Shown: positions 1 through 10,827, numbered from the stretch's first letter. The stretch: 64,000 bases of DNA from Panulirus ornatus (GCF_036320965.1 NC_092281.1:9215392-9279391), one strand, 5' to 3'. Numbers and translations: made by a program. The notes: generated by a model from the letters alone, not told the origin.

Positions 1-2129
1 TTACGACACAAGTTGAAGGTACCATCAGAGTTTCTTAACACTTCTTCTCCTCTACTCCATCGTAAAGGGAAGCTGAAGCTGTCTGTCCCAGGTTATGTTG
101 TGTGGATCAACTCAGAAATCCTCCTCGTCGGATGGATTTCTTTCCTTCATATGATGTAAGGCCTTTCATCGTATAACAAAGATTTAACGACCAATTTTTC
201 AGATTCTGAAGGATCGTCTCGCTGAGATCTATCTTAGCAAAGCAGATGGATGCAACAGGTTTCGAACCAATATTTGAGAGTTTATCACAAGACAGTCGTA
301 TGACGATGAATGATCCTGTTAACTTCAGAACACAGAACATATTGAGTTGAGAATCTGTTCCAGTGCGTACGAGCCACTGGCACATCCGACTGCAATTAAA
401 TCTGCCAGGAACTCCTTCCGTTGGCCTCGAAGTATGCAATTCACCTTCTTTCGTTTACATTTAGGGGAAATTGAATGTCTTGGCGAAGCAATTCTCTCAG
501 GACAGACTCATTGTTACAGAGGTGAGGTTCTGTCAATAGTCTCTTTTATTCGGATGGTTTGCTGAGATCACTTCTAAGTAGGTCTCTTGGCAGCCAAGGA
601 ATATTCTTAACTTTTCAGTTTTCCTGCTTGTCGACTCGATCCATCAAGATGGTGTTCTGTCTCTGTTGCATAAATATAGAGTGATATTCATATTCAGTTC
701 ATTTCCTCTGATTCATCGAAACTTCCAGGCGTGAGAGGTACAGCTGTTTTGATCACCTCACTTTCCCGGCCAGACATGAATTTCCTTATTATTTCGGGAA
801 AAATAGAATAAAATGATTTTGTCTTCCTCTTCACTGGGATCCTAACTTACGGAATGGGGGAGGGAGGGAGGGGGGGAGGAGACAGAAAGTTCCTCCACTT
901 TACGTTTGGTTTTCATATTGTCTCGTCAGAGATGTAGAGATTTCTCACTTTAGAACCATAAGTTTGAATCAGTGTCAAACAAAATAGCTCAACGAATTTT
1001 TCTGATACCTGAAAATGCTTCAAGGTTTCAGAATATCAAACTTCTGCCACTGCAGTGGATGTGATATGCCTTAGCCTTTTCATGAATTAATCTTAAGGTG
1101 AAATTCTTGCACAGCAGCATTACACCACGACGCAACCCCAGTCATTCTTATGTATTGTGACCCTGATTTATATACATCAGTGATTCCATTAGATCTGGTT
1201 ATAATGAAGCTTTGTTTACGATCAATCTTTGGGAGCTGACTATTTCCGTTGTACTCTGAACTGAGGCTCTTTGAAACCTCTACTTCCGTTTTCATTTGAG
1301 TCTTTGACTCTTACGAATAGAGAGTCTCGCATAAAAAACAAATTTGCTTTATTACGAGTGATCGAAAGCGGGAACTCCATTCCACTTGAAGTTGTTGTGC
1401 TGTCAGTGATGACGTGAGATTAATAATCATCCAACGTTGATATCTACCTGTGGTGTAGACCAACAGAGAGGAACACACGCCATTAAGACAACAGAGCGAT
1501 GAGGACAAGCATTCAATTTCCCATTTTACCTTCCATCATGGACGCTTTCCCATCCCTGCTTTGGCAAAAGTATCAATACCAAACATCAGTATTGAGTGAG
1601 AGAGTCTGGGAGATACAAACTCCCTTGGGGCTGGCCATTGGCTGACGTCGAGTGAACGTTTGGTGGCTCTTGCTCCGAACGTTTTCATGGGGCATTTCAC
1701 TCCAATGGGGTATCCAGTAATGATGCCATTATCCCTCACTGTGCAGTCCACTGTGTGGAGCCTCCCTCTCAGCCGTGGCTGCCACAGGGACCAGATGACC
1801 ACAAGTGAAAGCACTCCATACACTTCCACCTGAAGGTGGAGGTTGACCCATCATGGTAACTCACATTTTTCCCCTCGCATTTGGCAGTCATGTTGCAGGG
1901 GTCAGGCAGGCATAAGCTATTCCTGGCTCGTGCCGATGTCGTGATCCCGCCATTGACATGGGGGAGGTCGAGGCGGCACCAGTGACCAGCTCTGGAATAT
2001 ATCGATAACGATTTACATTCTCAGCGGCGATAATATGCTGGTGTGACGTGTCATCTGGGACGACCCTGGAGGGTTTACTGGGCCGTTGGAGGTGGCTCAA
2101 TATTCAGGTCGGTCTGGGGGAATTATCCT
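1..2129. other. Single-copy-looking DNA, no supported gene
   Basis: No microsatellite array, tRNA or recognisable coding exon is visible here. Open frames of up to about 110 codons occur (minus strand 107-439 and 1536-1829), but they have no recognisable domain, no splice-site support and no repeat-family signature. The only local structure noted is the G-run listed separately at 856-876. Confidence 0.6.
856..876 (+). other. G-quadruplex-type G-run
   Basis: A G5-A-G3-A-G3-A-G7 run fits the four-G-tract pattern expected of an intramolecular quadruplex. It stands alone in otherwise mixed sequence and has no gene nearby that would make it a promoter element. Folding is an inference from the pattern. 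Confidence 0.6.
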
Positions 2130-2480
2130 CTCCAAGCACGAGAGTACAGCCGCCTTCAAGCATGGAGGGACACGCCCTTGAGCACGACGGTACGACCCTT
2201 TGGGGATGGTAACGTGGAGTCTCTGACCTTGTCCGTAAAGGTCAGGTCAAAGGTCAGGCCATGATATTCAAGGATCGTACCGTCGTACCGCAAGGACATG
2301 ACTGAATCCTTTGAATGTGGTGACCTAAACAATTCAAATAACACGACTTAACTTCCTTCGAGTCTACGATTTGAGTACGATAACTTTAGCGATCGTGCTC
2401 GAGGTCTTAAGTCATCGTACTCAAAGGGATAATTCTTAGTTCTCAAGTGGATAAGTCGTTGAACTTTCAGGGTTAACAGA
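2130..2480. repeat. 21-bp array element, locus A: two inverted arms around a hairpin
   Basis: The left arm (about 2130-2215) carries units such as TTGAGCACGACGGTACGACC. The right arm (about 2262-2480) carries the same unit in reverse complement (GATCGTACCGTCGTACCGCA and diverged units ending TCAAG or TCAAA, spaced 21-23 bp). Between the arms is a short hairpin, CTGACCTT / AAGGTCAG (2223-2230 and 2237-2244), followed by AGGTCAAAGGTCA at 2244-2256. That 13-mer is a perfect direct repeat of AGGTCA with a one-base spacer. The same design recurs at 39655 and 50208, and single arms occur at 7801 and 9991. Outer right-arm units are strongly decayed, so this copy looks old. No protein gene is carried. 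The family is not known to me; a satellite-derived or fold-back element are both possible. Confidence 0.75.
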
Positions 2481-2981
2481 AACTATGTTGGCGTGTTCAG
2501 CAGAAATCAGTTTAGGCGAACGCACGGGAAAATGTGGCAGGTTGGTAAGTAGAGAATATATTTACTCGTAAGAGGGAAAAAATATATTAGAATGTTCAGC
2601 AGAAAACAACACTGTTAGTGTCCGTTGTAAAGTAAGGTGTTCAGCAAAAAATATAGGCCATTTGATTTTGTATACACGTCCTTCAGAAACCATCAATACA
2701 TTTATCATTCCCTGAATCTAATAGCATTTCCCGCCGTTAAATGATTCATGCAGAATTTTCATAATCTAATTACAAACTCACACGATTGAATTCTTTTTTT
2801 TTTTCCATTCAGATATTTAAAAAAGAATATTGAGTCTAGGATATCCGGGGCTAAGGTTGTTTTCCCTGATAACTATAACACAACCTTATCTCATATCCTC
2901 TGCCACCTCCTAAGCCTCACACTTTTGTACCACACGCACCCATCTACTGCCAATTTTTCTCCACACGGTCTCCTTATTACA
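2481..2981. other. AT-leaning spacer with a thrice-repeated 10-mer
   Basis: The 10-mer TGTTCAGCA(G/A)A occurs near 2497, 2592 and 2639, suggesting remnants of a diverged tandem repeat of about 45-95 bp. Otherwise nothing is recognisable. A GTAAGT at 2545 follows an open stretch, but it is not supported as an exon. Confidence 0.45.
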
Positions 2982-3095
2982 CACACTTGTACCACGTCCT
3001 CACACTTGTACCACGTCCTCACACTTATACCACGTCCTCACACTTGTACCACGTCCTCACACTTGTAACACGTCCTCACACTTGAACCACGTCTT
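2982..3095 (+). repeat. 19-bp minisatellite, six copies
   Basis: Six head-to-tail copies of CACACTTGTACCACGTCCT lie at 2982, 3001, 3020, 3039, 3058 and 3077. The first two and the fourth are identical; the others differ by one to three bases (TTATAC, GTAACA, GAACC/CTT). The high identity implies recent turnover. Confidence 0.97.
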
Positions 3096-3599
3096 CTCCT
3101 CGTTTACAAATCTTAAAACATTAGATACCTTCCCCAGTCAGAATTTCGTAATGACACCATATCACACTTACAAGTCTAGACTATTTGCTACATTCAGATA
3201 TCCAGGTCGAGAGAATCCAGGATGTGGTCTTCAGCCAAGATATCAAGACATCACACAGTGCACAGTGATGCCAGGTGTAAGCTTCCCATCTCGTCTGTTT
3301 GATTACCAGCCTCGACCCATCTCCAGGTGGTTACGGTGCCTTCCACTACCTAGCCACAGCCCTCGGTCATGTTTCCAGGGTCATTTCCAGGGTCCAGCTG
3401 CTGCTGCAGGGAAAACTGTTGAGGGAAACTTGAGGCGAAAAATTATCAGGGAAAAAAGATTCCTGGAAAATATCGAGCAAACGTTGTTGGGAAGAGTTGG
3501 GGAAAGTTGGCAGTGGAAAATTCATGGTGGAGAAATTCTGTCGAGGAATCAGATGTTGATGAAAAATGTTGACAGAAAGTTTAGAGAAAAATCCTGAGG
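3096..3599 (+). other. Open reading frame of unknown status (frame opens at 3082)
   Basis: A plus-strand frame stays open for 171 codons from 3082 to 3597, ending immediately before the 20-bp minisatellite. The N-terminal part overlaps the end of the 19-bp array. The C-terminal third is basic and charged (RRKIIREKRFLENIEQ), while the middle is Pro/Ser/Arg rich. No domain or signal peptide is recognised, and no promoter, Kozak context or splice site was identified. A frame of this length is within chance expectation for 64 kb, so I do not call it a gene. Confidence 0.2.
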
Positions 3600-3915
3600 A
3601 ACCTGACTTGTACTTGGTACCTGGACTAGTACTGAGGTAACTGGACTAGTACTGAGGTACCTGGACTGGTACTGAGGTACCTGGACTTGTACTTGGTACC
3701 TGAACTAGTACTGAGGTACCTGGACTGGTACTGAGGTACCTGAACTTGTACTTGGTACTTGGACTAGTACTGAGGTACCTGAACTGGCATTCGGGTACCT
3801 AGACTGGTACTGAGGTACCTGTTTGGACTAGTACTGAGGTACCTGAACTGGCATTAGGGTACCTAGACTGGTACTGAGGTACCTGAACTTGTACTTGAGG
3901 TACTTGGACTGGGAC
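3600..3915 (+). repeat. 20-bp minisatellite with higher-order structure
   Basis: About 15 copies of ACCTGGACTAGTACTGAGGT fill this interval. Each consensus unit holds two small palindromes, ACTAGT and GGTACC, the latter across the unit boundary. Variants are ordered, not random: a 19-bp variant ending TACTTGGT recurs about every three to four units, and the pair CTGAACTGGCATT(C/A)GGG followed by CTAGACTGGTACTGAGG occurs twice (about 3780 and 3845). This indicates block duplication of multi-unit segments. One 24-bp unit carries an extra GTTT. Confidence 0.95.
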
Positions 3916-4214
3916 AAGTTTGTAAACTGTTCACCACAGCTGTGGAGGCGGGGTTTGCAGGAGAGGTCAGGGATGAACGTTGCTGGGGTCAGTAACTCAG
4001 GAAATATAACTTTGTGAGAAGATGCTGGGGAGGCCGCTGCTGCCACAACATTACCAAGCCACATTACACCATAACTTTCCAGCCACCGACACCATTATAC
4101 CACCGACCACATCAACACACTCCCCATCCCTCTACCACATAACACAGCTCTATATGACATTCAAATTTTTCTCTAGATTCTGGTCGATTTCCTCGCGGGA
4201 AGTGACGGGGAGAA
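3916..4214. other. Unique spacer
   Basis: No repeat or coding signal is seen. Small runs of CACCA occur at 4060-4130 on the plus strand but without a clear period. Confidence 0.5.
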
Positions 4215-4470
4215 CACGACCAGGGTGGGTGTGGGGTTGCCAGATTGTGGGGTTACCAGAATGTGTGGGTTGCTGAAGTGTTTGGGGTTGTCAGGAAGGG
4301 TGGTGTACTATGGGGATGAGGGTTACCAGGACGGGAATTTTACCCCTTTGACCACAGCCCAGCCCACTCATCAGTCTCACCACAGTCCAACTCACTCACT
4401 CCTCTCACCACAGCCTAGGTCTCTCACTCCTCTCTTTACTTGCCTTGGATGCGTCACAACGGCTTTATTC
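4215..4470 (+). repeat. Diverged short tandem repeats
   Basis: At 4220-4340 a loose 19-22-bp unit resembling GGGGTTGCCAGAATGTGTG recurs (GGGGTTGCCAGATTGTG, GGGGTTACCAGAATGTGTG, GGGTTGCTGAAGTGTTTG, GGGTTGTCAGGAAGGGTG). At 4350-4440 a second loose unit of CTCACCACAGYCYA plus CACTCACTCCTC recurs. Both look like decayed minisatellites. Short open frames here come from the repeats. Confidence 0.6.
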
Positions 4471-4555
4471 CCTCCCTTCCAGCACTAACCACAACTATGG
4501 TGTCATTACCTCTACAAATACCAGGGTTTGACGAGGGCTGAGTGCTACTATCCCC

Positions 4556-4765
4556 GCTCTCACTTCACACAAGGGATAGGTTACGAGGGGCCCTTCCTCC
4601 CTCTCACTACAGACTAAGGCTAGGTTATAAGGGAGGGCTTCCCTTCTCTCTTACTCCCTCCCACTTCAAAGGAGGAATAGGTCACAAGGAACCCCTCTTT
4701 CCACTCACTACAAGTGAAAACTAGAATACAAGGGCCACCTTTCCCTTCTCTCACCCTCCCTCAGA
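4556..4765 (+). repeat. Alternating 44/57-bp minisatellite (about 101-bp higher-order unit)
   Basis: Two kinds of unit alternate: a short one beginning CTCACTTCA or CCCACTTCA and a longer one beginning CTCACTAC. All share AGG(C/A)TAGGTTA-type cores followed by AAGG and a CCCTTCTCTC run. Two short and two long units are visible, giving a dimer of roughly 101 bp present twice. Divergence is moderate. Confidence 0.8.
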
Positions 4766-5875
4766 CTAGGCAGAGCTTCGGCCCTCGCAGTAAACGCAGG
4801 GAGAAAGGCGAGGAAGACCCCAGGTATTCATTGATCATAACTCTCTGGTCCTGCCTGGAAACTCTCTTTCTGTTTCGCCAGCAGCTTACCATTGGTGTCC
4901 AATGGAGAAAGTATGATGAGTGCGCAAATGGAGACTAAGTGTAACTGAGACAATGAGATGTGGTGAAGGAGAACCGAGTGAAAAGATGGTGAACAAGGAG
5001 AGCTAAGCATACGATGATCACTTTGTATAAGCAGTCTAACTCTTCAGTCACTTAAAAAAGACTTTACATAGCACACTAGCTTCTGGTATTTGCCGTGAAA
5101 CACGTGTAGACTGTTCCAGGAAAGTCCAGTGAACTGGAAACTAGCTGTTGTTGAAGTTTGTTGCAACGTGTTCTGGATTCCACTCGTAAGCAACAGTTGA
5201 AGTTACTCAAATGCTGGTAAACTAGCAGTCATAGAAATAGCTCATACAATCCATGCTGATGTGAGAGGTCGCATCGTACTGCATCTGCTTGTCGTTCATT
5301 GGACGAAGTGGTTGAGTAGATGAGAGATTTACAAGAAAGACACCTGAGATGTCAGAGACAAATAGAAAGGAGAGATACCGTATAGATGATGCAGGAGTCA
5401 TGCATACGTGAAGTGAGATGCATGAGGATATGGAGGATGACTTAGAAGGAGGTAGAAGGAGAAGATAAAGAGAGTATGTGAGTCAGAGAGGAAGTGTTAG
5501 TTAGGGATGCGTTTGGAACATTGTCTTCAGGGTATTTGAAGAAATGTGTATTGCTTTTAGCTGTATATAGAAAAGAGGGTTGAAGGCAGTGCTAAAAATG
5601 CTGACACAATTTATTCATACCTTGAGTAGAAGTATGTCAATACCATGAAAATCTCTCCAAGAATAAACAGCCTTCTAGGAATTAACAGAAATATATTAAA
5701 GAAAAATCGAACGGGCGCCTTGGTTCATCAGTGTAAGGTAAATACTCTCCACGTTTCATGAAGATTAACTTGGAGATGAAGGAAAATGGTTTAGTTGTAC
5801 CTGTATGAAAATACGCATATGAACTCATGGAAGAGTATGTGTTCCTCCTGAATGCTGATGATGAAGCTGACTTGA
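4766..5875. other. Unique spacer
   Basis: No gene or array recognised. The sequence becomes progressively purine-rich on the plus strand from about 5310 onward, grading into the 18-bp minisatellite. Confidence 0.5.
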
Positions 5876-6055
5876 AAGAAGAGATGAACATGGAAAATGA
5901 AGTGGACATGGAGAGTGAAGTGGACGTGAAAAGTGATATGTAAATGGTAAGGGAAGTGGACGTGGAAAGTGAAGTGGACGTGGAGAGTGAAGTGGATTTG
6001 GAAAGTGATGTAAACATTGAAAGTGATGTAAACACTGAAAGTGAAGTACACCCTA
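5876..6055 (+). repeat. 18-bp minisatellite
   Basis: About nine copies of GTGGACGTGGAAAGTGAA are present, with variants (GTGGACATGGAGAGTGAA, GTAAACATTGAAAGTGAT). Because 18 is divisible by three, the plus strand reads as a six-residue repeat VDVESE. It is broken by one in-frame TAA at 5940, so no coding role is supported. Unit spacing shifts once near 5943, where an 11-bp insertion breaks the phase. Confidence 0.9.
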
Positions 6056-6383
6056 TAGGTAAACTGAACATGAAAAAGAAATGTTAACGTAGAAAAAAAA
6101 GGGAAATCAGGAAATATATGATAAACTGAACATAAAGAAAAGTTTGATATGAGAAATCGAGACGAACATGAAGAAAGAAGACGAATACGTGAGACGCATC
6201 AATGAACATGATAATCAAGGTGAATATGTAGACCAAGTTGTGAAGGAGAAGGTGAACCGAACATTAGGAATTTATTACCAATTCGAAAAGAAAAATGATA
6301 CTGAAGTGAACATGATAAACACGTGAAAGTGAGATGAAAAGGGTTAACTGAGGTGAGACTGAAAACAGTCATATTCATTTAAA

Positions 6384-6386
<3 letters not shown>
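6056..6386 (+). other. Purine-rich tail of the 18-bp array
   Basis: Plus strand is rich in A and G, with recurring GAACATGAWRA and GTGAA fragments. It looks like fully decayed 18-24-bp units leading directly into (GA)n at 6387. The microsatellite may have grown from this purine-rich background. Confidence 0.45.
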
Positions 6387-6462
<76 letters not shown>

Positions 6463-6466
6463 GAGA
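6387..6466 (+). repeat. (GA)40 microsatellite
   Basis: Near-perfect GA dinucleotide array with a single C interruption at 6450. Confidence 0.98.
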
Positions 6467-7072
6467 ACAGCTTAATTATACACGTGATGTAATGACAACA
6501 GTTCATATTCTAATGCCTGCTAATTGCTGATGAATTTTACACCATGAAACGCTTACTGTGTTTTTCTATTGTTTATCATCCGGCTTTCCTAAGTTATCAT
6601 TGTCCATTTTCAACAAAGGTGGGATTCCATCCCTTTGTCTATCCCACAAAAGACCGAGCTACAATAATGCAATACTCTTATTGCCATGGGTCTTCATAGG
6701 CATTAAAGAAGAAAAGAAATTACATTTTCTGTTTAATATATTCATTAGATGCAAATGGTTCTGTGTGACCCAACTGAAAAACAACGGGGTTCCCTCTAGG
6801 TCCATTTTTCATTCTATTTGATCGTTGGGAAACCAACTGAATGTACTAAAAGAATATCAAATCTATATATTCATATCTTTTTCATATGTGGTATTATTAC
6901 GTTCATCAAATGTTTAAACCTCGATGCTAAACACAGGCGCTTTATAATGATCCTGAATTTGCTCACGAGAAGGGAAGCCTTTATCAAACACATAAATAAC
7001 GAATGGGATTCGTTGCTTCCCATTTTTTACAAAGTGAGGGACGTCATTAGGAATTGGGTGTATAAAGTGATC

Positions 7073-7074
<2 letters not shown>
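6467..7074. other. AT-rich unique spacer
   Basis: Short open frames at 6558-6821 and 6818-7189 have no recognisable domain. Nothing else is seen. Confidence 0.5.

Positions 7075-7115
<41 letters not shown>
7075..7115 (+). repeat. (CT)20 microsatellite
   Basis: Perfect CT array. Confidence 0.98.
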
Positions 7116-7118
<3 letters not shown>

Positions 7119-7128
7119 ACCATGATAG

Positions 7129-7262
7129 TCTACACCTTCATGCTTCTTTTCAGCTGCCAGGGGTCACTGTCCTCAGACCAGAGGCATAACCAGGATATAA
7201 TCTACATATTCATGTTACCCTTTAGCTTCCAGGGGTCACGAACCTTGGTCTCCTTGAAACAT
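7129..7262 (+). repeat. Diverged 72-bp tandem duplication
   Basis: TCTACACCTTCATG...CAGCTGCCAGGGGTCAC at 7129 is matched 72 bp later by TCTACATATTCATG...TAGCTTCCAGGGGTCAC at 7201. The conserved block CCAGGGGTCAC also occurs near 29849 in a similar setting. Confidence 0.65.
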
Positions 7263-7800
7263 TAGCACCATGAGTCGTCATCCCGCGCCACTTCTATTAG
7301 TCGTATTGAGTCTGCATTATGTGGAAACTTTGTCTCATACGAAGGTCTTTTTCAGGTCTCAGTGGTTAGTCAAAACTGCCATGTAAAAACAGGATATGTA
7401 AATGACTCTGAGGAAAACAGGGAGTTCACCGGACTTGCAACATCACTGATTCGTTTTGTACACATGATCTTTCCATACGAGGTAATGTATGGGTTGACAC
7501 ATTTTCCAATTGGGTTTCTGAGACATGAAGAAATCACAGTTTCGTTTACCTGGAAAAGTGTGGAAAAGTTTTTTTTGATTACTAGTTATGATTATTCTTA
7601 TAAATGGTCGAAGAACAGAAGCAGAAATACGTGAGGAAATATTTCAATTCACTCGTCATTTTACGTTTAAGACACACATGACAAAATGAAATAGTCTGCC
7701 AAGTTAATACATTATCATAAACAGTTTGTTACTATGATCTGGTCTTTAAGATATTTTTTCATAAGCTGACGATAAATGTTGAGGAGGAAAATGAGCTGAT
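7263..7800. other. Unique spacer
   Basis: No array or recognisable coding exon. A 90-codon plus frame (7362-7634) has no features of a known family. Confidence 0.5.
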
Positions 7801-7935
7801 TATATCGTTGTGCTCAAGATTCGTATCGTCGTGCTCAAGGGTCGTACCATCGTCCTCAAGGGTCGTACGGCAGAAGGGTCGTGTGTTTAGACGAGACTAA
7901 ATAGCGTGTAGAAAGGTCGTAAGGCCTGAGCTGGC
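7801..7935 (-). repeat. 21-bp array element, locus B: single arm
   Basis: Four to five units with consensus GGTCGTACCATCGTCCTCAA plus G (tracts ending TGCTCAAG, GTCCTCAAG, CAGAAG) run in the same direction as the right arms at 2262 and 50368. No opposite arm or hairpin is adjacent, so this is a half element or a truncated copy. The two best units match the locus A and F units closely, so this copy is relatively young. Confidence 0.8.
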
Positions 7936-8101
7936 AGCTTGGGTCACTATTGCCACTGTTGTGTACCAAGGAATCCAACCAGCTGGTAGCTGGGTCACTG
8001 TTGCCTCTCTTATGTGTACCAGAGAATATCACCAAGTGAGTCTTGGCGGCTGTGAACGACGCGGTAGGAAGGAACTACATTGCTGTTGATATGCAGAAGT
8101 G

Positions 8102-8166
8102 GACGCAGACGCAAACGCAGACGCAGACGCAGACACTGACGCAGACGCAGAAGGAAACGCAGAAGC
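8102..8166 (+). repeat. 6-bp GCAGAC tandem repeat
   Basis: About ten copies of GCAGAC or GCAAAC with a few substitutions. Confidence 0.92.
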
Positions 8167-8655
8167 TTAAGGCATATAAACAATTAACCACTGCCATGCA
8201 AAGACGAGCCAGATGAGACTATATCACTGTAAGTTTCAGTTGGAAACCTTACTAACTACCAACATATAAGTGAAATTTACTGGAGAATTTAGGGAATCAA
8301 GTGTGGGGAGATCCTCTTCATTTTTGATCCACTTGTGCACATAGAGAGTTATAAATTCGGGGATCCACATGGTATTAACAGAATCCTCTCTGATTATCCT
8401 GCGTAATAAGATTAGTATCTTTGTTTGTGGGAATTTAGGAGGGGGGAGGAGGGGAGGTTCGACACAAAAACGTGTGATGGAATATTGTGACAGCTGAGGG
8501 TAAGAGTGCCAAGAGCTGTTATAAGCAAGTAATGTGACCGGAGACAAGTGTTCAAGATGTGTTCATTTATATTTCCTTGGAAGGGGAACGAGAAGACACA
8601 GTAGGGGTTAAGAATGCCTTTGGTAATATGAGACGTTTCTACTTACTTTGGGTTA
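8167..8655. other. Unique spacer
   Basis: A GTAAGT at 8229 lacks an associated exon. The minus strand has a 103-codon frame (8236-8547) without recognisable similarity. Nothing else found. Confidence 0.45.
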
Positions 8656-8747
<92 letters not shown>

Positions 8748-8748
8748 G
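8656..8748 (+). repeat. Compound (GT)7(GA)28(GACA)5 microsatellite
   Basis: Three abutting arrays: GT 8656-8670, GA 8671-8727, GACA 8726-8748. The order purine dinucleotide then GACA recurs at 13141-13213 and, without the long GA part, at 52131. Confidence 0.98.
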
Positions 8749-9338
8749 GTAGAAACTGTGGTAATATGGATGTAAATCTACATAATTCATATATATGTCT
8801 TCAGTAGTGATGATGTAAGGAATCTTCATTATATATTCTGATGGCTGCGATATCTCACAATGTTTCAAGACAAAGGACCAAACTTAGCAGGATGATCTTC
8901 CATATTACAAACTTTACCAATGACACATCTCGTACTGTATCGCCTATGAAATCCCCCATAGTGTTATTGTGTAAAACGCTTGCTTACTATCGCAACTCGA
9001 ACGACCAAGATGAGTAGTTACTCACTGACCATCCGAATCTAGAGCGACGTTAGATGATTTCTGCAGATCTTAATTATGACAGAGAAATAGGAAGATCGAG
9101 TCCTCCTCCTTCCTCATGAACTACACCGTTCATGTATTTTGTTTGCTGTTCGTCTTATTTTTCGTTCTAGCGAGGCGATGTCAGGAGTAATCGACTGAAC
9201 CTTCGAGGAAAAAGGTAATATCCTCGCTTGATTTCTTCTTCTGTTCCTACCTTTAGAAGATGATAATACAGGATGAGAGGAAGAATATCAACCCTCCCAC
9301 TTCCACTCTTCTTAATCACCTTTTACGACACACAGGAG

Positions 9339-9341
<3 letters not shown>
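8749..9341. other. Unique spacer
   Basis: No gene, repeat array or RNA signature seen. Confidence 0.5.

Positions 9342-9372
<31 letters not shown>
9342..9372 (+). repeat. (GT)15 microsatellite
   Basis: Perfect GT array. Confidence 0.98.
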
Positions 9373-9375
<3 letters not shown>

Positions 9376-9590
9376 ATTCTTTGTCCCCCACAAAAACAAG
9401 AAAGTTCTGAGGGTGAACTTCAGTGTGTATCTTGTGGAAAGAACAAAAGTAGAGGAGATTTAAGTTACGATGAATGTGGGATGGACTGGTATTTTTTACC
9501 ATTAATTCTTATAGACCACAATGTCGTTGGTTAAAGGTGAGGGAATCTCGAAGACAAATGTTCTGGCAGCCAGCAATTGCAAGAGAGAGG

Positions 9591-9593
<3 letters not shown>

Positions 9594-9648
<55 letters not shown>
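9594..9648 (+). repeat. (GA)27 microsatellite
   Basis: Perfect GA array, preceded by AGAGAGAGGGACA, which looks like its seed. Confidence 0.98.
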
Positions 9649-9650
<2 letters not shown>

Positions 9651-9777
9651 CTTTCGTCACTGCTGGTGAGAGATAATCTTAAGGTAATTCTGGAGTGATT
9701 TATGTGGCTGATGTGGCAGATTCAGCCTTATTCAGACTTATCCCAGTTCACACAAAGACATTCTTCCCACCTGTTAT

Positions 9778-9990
9778 CATCCCGGACTCCTCTACCCTAG
9801 CTATCACCACCAGGGCTCCTCTACCCTAGCCATCACCATCAGGGCTCCTCTACCCTAGCCATCACCACCAGGGCTCCTCTACCCTAGCCATCACCATCAG
9901 GGCTCCTCTACCCTAGCCATCACCACCAGGGCTCCTCTACCCTAGCCATTATCACCATCAGTGTTTCTCTAGTAAACCATCACCATCACC
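9778..9990 (+). repeat. 29-bp minisatellite with alternating variants
   Basis: Seven copies of CATCACCACCAGGGCTCCTC plus TACCCTAGC. Copies alternate strictly between CACCACC and CACCATC forms, so the effective unit is a 58-bp dimer that has been amplified. The last copy decays (GTGTTTCTCTAGTAAAC) and abuts the 21-bp element at 9991. Confidence 0.95.
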
Positions 9991-10083
9991 CAAGGGGAGC
10001 GTCGTGCTCAAGTATCGAAAGGTCGTACCCAAGGGTCGTACTACCATGCTTAAGAGGTTAATGTCGTTTATTCTTTACGAGTC
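9991..10083 (-). repeat. 21-bp array element, locus C: single arm
   Basis: Three to four units (GAGCGTCGTGCTCAAG, GTCGTACCCAAG, GGTCGTACTACCATGCTTAA) run in the same direction as locus B. It directly joins the 29-bp minisatellite with no spacer. No hairpin centre is present. Confidence 0.72.
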
Positions 10084-10386
10084 TTATATCACCTGGGCTT
10101 CACAATGAATTTCCACACTGACATATTCCTTGAACAGTTGTCACTGTGATTTCCAGAGAGAGCAATAGTATAATACTGTATTCGTATTTACCGACCCGAT
10201 CACCATATTGCAAAATCAGAGCTGGAAATCATCGACTGTGATCTACATAACGAATGATTTTATATTCAAACGTCAACATTCATTACGCTTTGTCATATTT
10301 GACCATACTGGCGTGCATTAATTTTCAAAGGCATGAGGGAAAAAAATATCCAATCAGCAGTTTATATCACGACAAAGAAATTCCCT

Positions 10387-10389
<3 letters not shown>

Positions 10390-10456
<67 letters not shown>
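10390..10456 (+). repeat. (CT)33 microsatellite
   Basis: Perfect CT array. It sits exactly at the edge of the duplicated segment described at 10457; the paralogous position near 10810 holds only CCCTCTTCCGCTAG. Confidence 0.98.
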
Positions 10457-10458
<2 letters not shown>

Positions 10459-10560
10459 GGTTACCGGTAATTCCAGTCTCAGCAGGGCAGCTGGTAGAGA
10501 AGATTCGCTCTGGTAAAGAACAGAGCCGAGATTTCCTCTGTAAAAATTACTCGTAAGACG
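10457..10560 (+). repeat. Diverged direct duplication, copy 1
   Basis: The segment starting GTTACC and containing CAGCAGGGCAGC, TGGTAAAG, GAGATTTCCTCTGTAAAAA aligns with 10828-10935 in the same order. Copies lie about 365 bp apart. Confidence 0.75.
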
Positions 10561-10827
10561 AAATTCGTGGGAATCACACAGTCGCCTTCCATTTAGGCTT
10601 AATTCTTTGTCTACTTCTTCGCCTTCATTTCATAGGGGATTTGCGGTGAATACCATAAGCAGTTGAGTAGTTTATCATTCTTATTTCCGCTGTGCCTTTT
10701 TAGTTTTCCCCAATGCGATAGGAAGGCATAACATCAAGTTTAATCTGAGTTCAACCCTATATACTGAGGATTTCTCATTCAAACACTTATTCGTGTACAG
10801 ACCAATCTATGTCCCTCTTCCGCTAGA

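Noticed and set aside
2473..2550. Possible exon: TTTCAG acceptor, open stretch, GTAAGT at 2545
   Set aside because: The acceptor is also the decayed end of the 21-bp array, the stretch has no conserved character, and the words around it repeat downstream.
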